Of a stretch of 12,256 nt of DNA, positions 1 through 8,600 are shown piece after piece; positions within the stretch are counted from its first letter, which is position 1, and every line of letters starts with the position of its first letter. Made by a program: the position numbers and the translations under genes. The notes beneath the pieces were generated by a model. It was given only the letters and a program-made list of their open reading frames with translations, had not been told where the DNA came from and made no database searches. This stretch comes from Amoebophrya sp. AT5.2 (lineage: Eukaryota > Sar > Dinophyceae > Syndiniales > Amoebophryaceae), in contig RXOD01005854.1 in NCBI GenBank assembly GCA_005223375.1, forward strand, positions 1-12,256, in the 5' to 3' direction.

Positions 1-831
1 GATCGACGCGGTCAACCGCCGCCGCAGCTCGCCGTCGTCGCCCTCTGCCGTCACGGCGTGGTCGTGCTCGTGATTGTGCTCGGACTTCGTGCGGGCGGCG
101 GCGTGATCTCCATGTTGCCCGTCTTCCTCGTGACTGTGCGCAGCGGCTGCATCTTCGTCCACTTCCGGTTCCGCACCATCTGCACCGTCCGCCGGTCCGC
201 TCCTGTTCCGCTCGTTGCACGCTTCGTCGCTGCAGTTTTCGCTACCGCACGAACCTCCACCGCCCGCGTTGGCATTCCTCTTGCTGCCGCCAGTTCCCGA
301 CCCTTCCTCGCGGCGTCCCCCAGCGGCCGCGCGGCTCACTTTTTCTTTCAGGAGCCGCGCCTTCCTGCTCGTAGTTTTCCCACGGTACAGCGGCACGTCT
401 TCCATCAGCCCCTCGTGGCCAAAGGCGCCTGGCGAGTCGTACAGGCGGTCGATGGCGGCCTGCGCGTGGTCGAAGTTTGGGAGGCTCTCGCGGTAGATCC
501 CCATCCCTCGAAAGTTCTGCGCCTCCTCGCTCAACAGGTCGGAGACGCATCGCCCGACAAAAATCGCCTGCGTGCGCGGGTCGCGGTTCAGATTGTTGAG
601 ATCCTTGGTGAGGTCGTCGTCGCCGGAGGATTTCCGCGACGAAGCGGTGGTCCCGCTGCCCTCGCTTCTCGTCGATGCCTTGAAGCGCTTGCTCGCGGGG
701 ATGTGTGGTGAGGGGGCCGCTATCCGCAGATCCAAACGCGCCGCGTCGTCAAACGACATTCTCTTTTTCGTGCGTGGTGCACCAGAAAAACACCTGCCGC
801 TCCCGTTCCTGCTCCCTATTTTGAAATCCAT
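1..831 (-). CDS. Unrecognised charged protein, 3' incomplete
   Basis: An uninterrupted minus-strand frame of 277 codons runs off the left edge. I do not recognise the family. The first ATG after the upstream stop is at 829-831, in a good context (G after ATG). A second in-frame ATG at 757-759 is the alternative start. Residues 25-80 are Ser/Arg/Lys-rich and probably disordered. Residues 90-155 (about 370-560) look folded, with F-V-G-R-C, a Leu/Glu helix, F-R-G-M-G-I-Y and D-R-L-Y segments. After that come a Lys/Arg-rich stretch, Gly/Ser-rich sequence with a Cys cluster (about 205-240), and a long Asp/Glu/His-rich region (about 50-180) with repeated His-x-His and Glu-His pairs that could bind metal ions. 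There is no signal peptide or membrane segment, so it is probably soluble. Same direction as the giant gene. Confidence 0.75.
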   Translation of the reverse strand, partial: MDFKIGSRNGSGRCFSGAPRTKKRMSFDDAARLDLRIAAPSPHIPASKRFKASTRSEGSGTTASSRKSSGDDDLTKDLNNLNRDPRTQAIFVGRCVSDLLSEEAQNFRGMGIYRESLPNFDHAQAAIDRLYDSPGAFGHEGLMEDVPLYRGKTTSRKARLLKEKVSRAAAGGRREEGSGTGGSKRNANAGGGGSCGSENCSDEACNERNRSGPADGADGAEPEVDEDAAAAHSHEEDGQHGDHAAARTKSEHNHEHDHAVTAEGDDGELRRRLTASI

Positions 832-1454
832 GACGCACAAAATTCATCCGGGCAAAGAACTTCTCGAGCTAATGCTAACTTACTTTTAGTACGATGAGCT
901 TGCTACGTTACACGCGGTCGTGGATGTCGATCCTGGTGACGTCGCCGTCGCGCCCTCGAACTTCTGTATCTCTGTGCCTATGAGTGCGGATCACGATTTT
1001 GAGTCGATTGCCTCTCGTCCGACGTCGCCGTTGGTTCTGCGAGTTGCTCAGAATGACTTCGCGCTGTATCATTTTCACGTCGCTCGAACACTGCCACGAC
1101 AGCGACATCAAAAGAGAGCCACAGCCAGCCCTTTTGTTTACATAATCTTCAATCTGGATGTGGATCTGCGGTTAACCTTCAATAAACTCCCATTTCCTTG
1201 TCCTTCGGACAACGTCCCAGTGAAGCAGAAAAGTTCCAGGCGCGATCTCGAGGATTTCTTCGTTCTGTGGTTCGACGTCGACCTTGCATGACGTTTTGCA
1301 GAAAAACCGTCGTGCTTGAATTCCTTGTTCGAAACCTTGAGTTGTGACTTCTTTATTTTACCGATTATTGCACTGCGCGTGGTGCGCGTCCTAACAAATT
1401 ATTCTTCCTTGGCTTTGACTGTATCTCAACGGACGGCTTTCCTCGCGACGCCCA

Positions 1455-1482
1455 CCTACGTAGGCCTCGGGGACGCTCCCCG
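1455..1482. repeat. Palindrome plus GC hairpin
   Basis: CCTACGTAGG (1455-1464) is a perfect 10-nt palindrome. Four bases later, CGGGGA-CGC-TCCCCG (1468-1482) forms a 6-bp stem with a 3-nt loop. Both are in intergenic DNA between two genes of the same direction. Confidence 0.5.
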
Positions 1483-1724
1483 GCGACGTTCGTTAGCATT
1501 GCGTTGTGCTTGTATTGAAAGTTGGAAAAACGTTTTCTTGTTTCTGTCGATTTCATCGCGAACTGGGCCTGTCCTGGTGCTACATCAGTGATCTTGATTC
1601 GTATAATTCATTGGTTGCTTCATATTCGTGCTGCTGATGGTGTAATCCTTTCCCATTGTCGTTGTCATTCCAAGAACTAAAACGTACATCGTCAAGCTGC
1701 GCCGACGGTCATGCAATATCTGGC

Positions 1725-1741
1725 GCTGAAGATTCTTCAGC
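1725..1741. repeat. 17-nt near-perfect hairpin in 3' flank
   Basis: GCTGAAGATTCTTCAGC is an 8-nt inverted repeat around a single central base. It lies 140-156 nt downstream of the giant gene's stop, so it may be within the 3' untranslated region. Its role is unknown. Confidence 0.5.
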
Positions 1742-1880
1742 AAGTATTCATTTGTTTCATTGCCGTCAGGCGCCTACGAGCCGGCGTTCTTCCCTCCACT
1801 ACCACTACCTATATCCCTCTCGTACCACTAGCACCGCCGCACTGCCCGATTTCTGGCTCCCACCAAAAACGCCCCGTCGG

Positions 1881-2615
1881 CTACCAGCACCACGTCATCG
1901 CGACGAGCACTGTGGCCCCCAAATAAAACTCAAGAAGTCCGCCTGCGCCTCCCCCAGCAGGTACGCTCCTTCCCCAGCCACCTTGTTTCCTCCGCGTTGC
2001 GGATGCGCTTTCTATTTGTCCGACGGTGGCTTCTCCGGGCTCGCTGCGGTCCGTGATCCGGGTGTACTTCTCGCTCCCGAACCCGTCGGGCAGCACGATG
2101 AAGTCGTCGCGCGTCACCTCATTGAACTGGAACCCCGGGGCCAGAAACTCCGCCTTCTTGTCGATGCAGAAGGGGAAGTCGTTGCAGAACTTGATCTTGA
2201 AGAAGTTGATGTACTCGCCGGTGACTTCGTCGAACTCCCGCATCGTAATGTTCGCGGCTGTCAGACTCGACACCGGCGGCAGGGGCGGCAACGTCGTCTC
2301 GCTGGTCGTACTTGTCGCAGTATTCCCAGCACTACTGTCTCCTCCGCTCGAGGACGTCGTGCCTCCCAGCGTGATGCCGGCGAGGTCGCGCATTCCCGGC
2401 AGCTTGATCGGGATGCTGAACGCAAACTGCCCGCGCGGCACCACCACCCCGTAGTTGGGGTCCGAGGGGTCGCGGTTGGGCGAGACGGCGTCGGCCGCCT
2501 TCGGCATGTTGAAGAAGAGCTGGGTAATCTTGGGGGCGTTGGGATCCCACCCCCAACTGTTCACGGGGATAGACTCCGACAGCACACGCATTAGAGAGAT
2601 CCGAAGAAAAAACCC
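1881..2615 (-). CDS. Giant gene, last exon seen, possible GPI-type tail
   Basis: About 244 codons plus TAG. It begins with the aromatic strand and P-V-N-S-W-G-W element (near 2560), then has F-S-I-P-I (near 2410), a Ser/Thr/Gly-rich linker (about 2290-2360), and A-P-G-F-Q-F (2117-2152). After about 2020 the sequence changes to Arg/Gly/Ala-rich. It closes with a run of small residues (Ala-Gly-Gly-Gly-Ala-Gly-Gly) and an 18-residue hydrophobic tail up to the stop. That layout resembles a GPI-anchor addition signal, which would fit a surface protein. An undetected intron in the last 130 nt is possible, in which case the real end differs. Confidence 0.6.
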   Translation of the reverse strand, partial: GFFLRISLMRVLSESIPVNSWGWDPNAPKITQLFFNMPKAADAVSPNRDPSDPNYGVVVPRGQFAFSIPIKLPGMRDLAGITLGGTTSSSGGDSSAGNTATSTTSETTLPPLPPVSSLTAANITMREFDEVTGEYINFFKIKFCNDFPFCIDKKAEFLAPGFQFNEVTRDDFIVLPDGFGSEKYTRITDRSEPGEATVGQIESASATRRKQGGWGRSVPAGGGAGGLLEFYLGATVLVAMTWCW

Positions 2616-5600
2616 AGCGATGGTCCGATAGCCTACAGCCTTGATCTTGTTTATGTTTTTAGCCCATATTATTGCCCGACGGTCCAACGATTGCACGGTG
2701 GCTCGAACCCCCTGTCGCTGCAGTCCCTGAGTTCCTCCGACACTAGCAAGCTATGTTTGTGTAGCAAAGCGCCCGCTGGCTTCCTATCGCTGCAACGTAC
2801 GAGCTGGGGTGGAAACAAACGAACCCCACATCAAGTGGAACAACCAGTGAGAAAGAAACTAAGTAATGGTAATGGTTCCACAATCCACTTGATGCTGGCA
2901 AGCCTATAGTAATTGATCAACTCCAGCTCCGACTCTCTCTCATAAAGTAAAAGGCTGGACCAAATAGCGGCTGGGTTGTTTTATAGCTCGTTTTAACTGC
3001 ACGTCGGTGGGCAGCGTGATTTCCATGCCGAAGCCGTTGTTTGGGAGTTCCAGCTCCATCACCTCGAACAAGCGCTCTGTCTCCGACGCGTACACCGGCT
3101 CCATGAACTCGATCGCCACGTAGAACAAAATCGTCTCTCCTGCCGGCATGTAGCCCTCGTCCACGACGGGCGAGCTGGGGTCACCAGGAACAAGATACTG
3201 CTTCGGGCGGAACGTGGTCTGCTTGTGGTCGTACCAGAGAGTGAAATTCGCGACCTTGTAGTCCGTGTACAAAGAGCCGCGCTTCACCGACACGTTGTTG
3301 TCGATCACACGCTTCATACGGTCCAGCATCCTCATTACAGGCTGAACACATATAACTCAAATAAATGATCAATCAAATTTTAAAAAGTAGCGGTGACGAT
3401 AAAAGGTTCCAGCCCTCCGTCAGCTTCGCGGTTCCGGTGTAGCTGCGGAATCTGGCGAGCGATGGGAACCATGGACAGATGGAGCCGCAGCCGCTGCCGC
3501 ACAGGCGAGTCCTACAGCAACGACGCGGGGAGGAGAACTTCTACGACGAGAACCTGGACGAGATCGAGATCGAGAATCGGAAACCTAGAACAAGAGCTAC
3601 AGCCTATACTACATGTCGCTGTCAGCAAATAGAGTTTCTATATTCAACCCCCTTAAGATGACGTCGAAGTCGTTGAAGCGGTTTCCGCCCTCCGTCAGCT
3701 TCGGCGTTCCGGTGTCCGGATTCACCGTCTTCGGCACCTCGATCCGGATGTTGAACTTGTAGGTCATGATCGGAATCGCCACCTGCTGCGACTTCTCCGA
3801 CCGCAGTCCGGTCAGGGGGTTGCGGCTCGTGCGCGTCATCGTCGTCTGCAAAAACTCCGGCGGGTAGCCGGCGGTCTGGAACGCAAGCAGCACCTCGTGC
3901 CGCAGCTCGCACACGTCTACGGCCACTATGGAGGCGAAGACCAGCTATGGTAAGTGGCGAGATCGAGAAGAAAGGTGGTAAAGAAAGTATCAATCTACGA
4001 GCGGTCTTCGGGGGGTTCTTCGGGAGCAAGTGCGGCGTTCCGCGGTCGGCAGGCCTGGCACCCTTGCACCACCCCACGACACACAGGTTTAGTAATAAGA
4101 AAGCGCCAGCACTCTAAGTGCCCCCTTTTGCCCTGCTTGCAGGCCCTAAAAATCGGTTAATACATTCTAGCTGCTGGGTTTCCATGATCTAGACCTACTT
4201 CCTTTCGCTTCTAAAAGCCAACATCGCTGGTCCCGGCACCATAGCCTCTTGCAACTCCTTCTTGTAGTTTTGCTGGATGCCGCGCAGTCGGAGTGTACCG
4301 TTCACCGTTTCCGTGAAAAAAGTCAGCCGCTCGTTTGACGTCATTTCCTGGATCGGCTTCTTTGCCAGCTCCTGCAGAAAGATGGTGCGGTTGGTGAGCC
4401 GCTCGATCTCGAAGTTGGTCTCCTGTAGGTCCCGTTCGTACCGAGCGCAACCCTGCAAAAGCGGGTGCCCCGGGTTGAACACGCACAGCGGCTTGTAGTT
4501 CGGCTCGGGCACCATGATCGTGGTCACCGGACAGAGAAAACGATAGTGGGGAGGCGCCTTGTTTAATTCCGATTTTGGCAGTCGTGGTTTTCACCGATGC
4601 GCATCTGCCAGAGCCTGTGCTTTCTAGCCATGCCCGTAAAAATTAATAGCTTCATCGAAACTTCTGCCATCAGTGCCAGCAGAAAAAAATAATCAGGACC
4701 TTAATGTAGAAGGCTCCCCCGACCGGCAGCGGTATCCGCAGGCTGAGTTCGAACATGGCTTCTATTTTCGTGCCCTCAATCCACTTCGTTTCTTCGTTGA
4801 ACGCAACCGGGAAGTCGCTCACCAGTAACGTGTCCGCACTGTACCGCTCCCACCCCAACGTGCTCACCACACCCGTCACCGGATCTTTCGTTAAAGGAAC
4901 GACGTCGAACTCGAAACAAATCTCGTCCAGCTATAGGCTACTTCGGTAGCGGTGGGAAGAAGTCCTAAAAAACGCCGGCCCTGGGGGTGGGGCTGGGCGG
5001 TAACTCCCCAATAACTAGAAAATCTGTACGCTTTTGCTCGGCCTTCTAGCGGGCTTGGCATTGGTCGTTCTCCGGATCCTTCGGGGAAGCAGAAGCTAAA
5101 CTAACCCGGAGAGGGATACCGATACTCGCCGATTTCTTAGACGGCAAAGCAAAACCGAAATCACAAATGCTTGATTTTGTTTCGACTCCAATCGAAATCG
5201 ATCTCGCCTTTCTTAGCTTGCTGTTTCCGATGATGTACCAGTGCCAGTTTTGCACGGGTTCCGTCTCTTTGTCCAGCGGGCGGCTGTCGTTCAGCGTGCA
5301 CACGACTTTCAGGTTCACCCCCCCGGGCGACTGCACGAATTTGCCTACGGGGTACAGCGTGGTCCCGTTCAGTTCCACGGTGAATTGGAACGGCCGCACC
5401 TTCTGCATGCTCAGATCCGGTTTGAACTGCAGCGGCAGGACTTCTTGTTGGTCGCTAAACGGCCGGAACCGCGGCAGGAAGAAGCCCTTCCCCGGCGGGT
5501 ACACCTCGATGTTCGTCAGCGAGCCCAGCTGCGTCACAAACTTCTCGAAGAAGTCCAGCTTCACGTCCAGCAACGAGTCGGCGGCCACAAAGCGGCGCCA

Positions 5601-8600
5601 CGCGTTCTGGTACGTGATGTCGGGGTCGTGGAACGCCAGCACGGACTTCTGCACGCGAAAGGGAATGCGAAAAGTCATGTTGAAGTCGCTGGCGAAACCA
5701 GCGTCCTTCGGGTACTCGTCGTTGTCCACCGCAGTCAACGTCGTGAACCGAATCCGCCACATGTGCCAGGGGGGCACCTGTGGTAGGGGTGCAGCGAAGT
5801 AGATGCCGAAAGGGTGTTGAAAATGAAATCGAAATGATTGGCTTTTAACACTAACTTTCGACATAGTGTAGTAATTGATTCCTACTGCATAATCGTGGAA
5901 ACACGCAGACCCAGCTGTTCTTGTAACTCGAAGCGAAAAACGCGAGTAAAACGAAAACCTCTCGCCATATTAGATTCAGAGGCACTTACTACTTAAGAAT
6001 ACCGCCTTCACGTCTGGCGCTTTGATTTTGACGCTGACTTGGTAGCTTCTTCCCTGTTTGATTTCGTTTTCGGGCATCGCGGTTGGGAGGGGGATGTTGA
6101 TGGTGGTGGAGGTGGCGTTCACGTCCACCATCAGATTGCTCTGGATCAGCCCCCGGCTCAGTAGGTAGCTCACCCTTGGCTCCGCCTCGTCGAAGGGAAT
6201 TTTTTTCACCACCACGTTCTCGGTGACCGTGTACAGGTCCAGCCAAATGTCCGCCTTGCTGTCGATGGTGAAGACAGCGCGCGGCTCGTTCGTGTTGTTG
6301 TTCACGATGCGATTCAGGCTCATCGACAGCTTGGGGTAGTTGCACCCCTTCTCGTTGTTCGGCTTGGGCGGGCAGTCGGTGATGTCCAGCAGCTCGCAGA
6401 TTACAGAGAAAACAGAGCAATGCATTTTATTTTCCGAACTCCAGATCCCACCGATGGCTCGTCGACCATCTGTCCGCTCCAGCGCCTGGACCTAGGAGCC
6501 GTGTGGCTGCACACAAGGCAAGAGCTGCGCAAGGGTGGAGGCTGATCAAATTGTAAAAAGGGTTCTCCTTCTCGTACTCGTTCTCCGACTCCGATCTGCC
6601 CCTTTTCGTAGAGTTAGAGCCCCGCGCGCTGCGTAAATGGGTTATACGCCCCGCATCGGTAGCAGGGATTTAAAGCGCTGAGGACGATGAAGGAGAACTA
6701 CTACGTACCCGACTACTTCATTTCTGGCGGCAAATACTGTGCCTCAAAGGTAATTGCGGCAGAAATGCATTGCGCTGACGAGACCTAACCAGTAGTCCGG
6801 GAAGAAGCGGTAACCCAGTGGCGCGATGATCTCCACGGCGTTGCTCGGTGCGTTCGGCCCGTTCGTGGTGGTCAGGGTGGTGGTGGTTGCAGATCCCGCC
6901 GCCAGCTCTCCTGGTATCACGGGGCCGGACGCGACCATGCGAAACTGGACGTAACTCGTGTCCCCATACCGGATCGGCAGGTCGCTCTCCACCGAATATT
7001 AGAGAGGCTCTCACCTCATTCATCCCTGTCTACAGTCAATAAGTACCTATCTATCACGCTGTCTGGAGAACCACCAATAGAATCATAAGACCGCAGACAG
7101 AAACAGAAGTCTAACAAAAACGATCACCATCACCACCACCAGTGCAGCTATAGTACTTCTGAACGACGCCAGAACTACTCGCGCCAGCACTCTAGCTAGG
7201 CCTACCAAAGAGTGACTTCTGCATATCCAGATTTGCCGAAAAACGATTTACCGAGAGACTTCAGCAACTCAAATCCGATTGGTTCAGCGAGCAATCAGTC
7301 ACATTCCTCCAATCTGATTTGGTGAAGATGAAGCGCCATGAGATGCCCAACGACCCCGCGGCCCCCGCCAGCGCCCGCTCTCACCTCTCAGTACTAGCGT
7401 GGCCGCACGATCCAACACGACTACGCACGTCGGAGCAGCCGCGCGTCAAGATACTACCAGTACCACCACCACGCATAATTTCATTATTTTATTTGCGACG
7501 CTGCTCGAGATGAATGAACGGCTTCATCAGCCCTTAAGGGTAGCGCTCCGGCTCCTCGCGGAACTGGTTCACGTTGGTCGCGGAGAGGATCGGCAGGAAC
7601 CGGGGGATGCGGAAGGACAACGACGCGCTGTTCGGGTTCTCAGTCGTGGGGCTGGGGCAGCAAGACAAATACTCGTCCTGCAGGACGCCGCGGAAGAAGG
7701 TCTGCAGGTCGAATAGGGTCTCGCCGCCGGTTTCGGGCAGGTCCACGTTGTGGAGAAAGATCTTGATGGGGCGGTCCTTGGGGCCGTTCATGGCGAGCCG
7801 AATCTCGTTCTTGAACGCGTAATCCACCTTCACATCCACCTTCGTGAAGTACCAGTCCGGTCGCTCGGCTAACCGCCGCCGCCGCCTCGCGGCGGAGGAG
7901 CTCTTCTGGTGTCGTTGACGATGTTGTTCTTCTTTTGCGCTTGAAAATCTACTTGCGCGGCGAGGACTACTCGTGCGGTGACTGTAGTCACGATCCTTTC
8001 GGATGAAGTACTTTCTGTTGTACCGCAAACACTTCTCGAGCAGCAGCTGGCGCTCCGCGGCGGAGACGGCGGGCTGTCCATCGTCGTAATCGTCGCTCTC
8101 CTGCTCGTAAAAGGGGTCGCAGTACGGATTCGCGTGCCGTCTCCTCTGCCGCATCAACATCGCGTCGCTCCCTTCGTACGCGTACGGGTCTCTTGTACTT
8201 CTCTCGCGGCCCGGCGGCGCAGCGGCATCCAGAATCGGATGACCTTCGTCCTGCTCCTCAACCAGCTGGTCGGCACTAAACAGCACTTCGCGCCCGTAGT
8301 TGTCCGCGAAATCATCTTCGCCTGGAGGCTCCGCGATAAGCTCATCTTCGCCCCCTACCGTTGGAACCTCCCCGTCCGGGAGGACCGTAGCCTCCAGACT
8401 TGTGGTCCTTCGATTGCCAAAAATCTTTGTTTTTCCGGAAACATACCGCCAGTCAACGACGCGGCCGAGCGAGTCCTCGCCGCGCCGAACCAGAGGCGGA
8501 GGACTCGCGCGGCCGCGGTGTGAACTGACCGTGTCCGGCCTCTCCACAGGCGCAAGGTCTTCCGAATTAGCAGAAGATCCAGCCAGGGCCCTTCTCCGCG

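Larger units (their letters stand above)
832..1880. other. Intergenic region, no convincing gene
   Basis: About 1,050 nt between the stop of the giant gene and the first in-frame Met of the next minus-strand gene. Both strands are cut by frequent stops, and the short open frames have no protein-like periodicity. It holds a 17-nt odd palindrome (1725-1741), a 10-nt palindrome followed by a 6-bp-stem hairpin (1455-1482), and on the minus strand an AATAAA word near 1352 that could be a polyadenylation signal in other eukaryotes. I see no promoter element, tRNA or spliced-leader sequence. Confidence 0.6.

Noticed and set aside
58..711. 217-codon plus-strand open frame at the left edge
   Set aside because: Antisense to the second gene, whose minus-strand frame is open for its full 831 nt and is less biased in composition.
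908..1111. 67-codon minus-strand open frame upstream of the second gene
   Set aside because: Arg/His-rich with no recognisable motif, flanked by stop-rich sequence and of a length expected by chance. It could be part of a 5' leader.
1349..1363. Minus-strand AATAAA as polyadenylation signal of the giant gene
   Set aside because: It lies more than 500 nt past the stop in AT-rich sequence, and dinoflagellates are not known to depend on AATAAA. Mentioned only within the intergenic entry.
1656..2594. 312-codon plus-strand open frame
   Set aside because: Antisense to exon 10 and its 3' flank. The minus-strand frame carries the recurring motifs, and the plus frame gives Arg/His/Pro-rich sequence typical of a shadow frame in GC-rich DNA.
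2694..2703. GGTTCGAGCC on the minus strand, matching the tRNA B-box (T-loop) pattern inside intron 9
   Set aside because: The flanking bases do not form a five-pair T stem, and no acceptor stem or anticodon arm can be folded around it. Not a tRNA, and there is too little for a tRNA-derived SINE.
5778..5990. Conventional reading of intron 4: GTAAGT donor (5984-5989) with a pyrimidine-rich CAG|G acceptor near 5778
   Set aside because: The donor leaves one base of a codon while the acceptor starts at a codon boundary, so the join shifts the frame. It would also remove sequence that looks coding.
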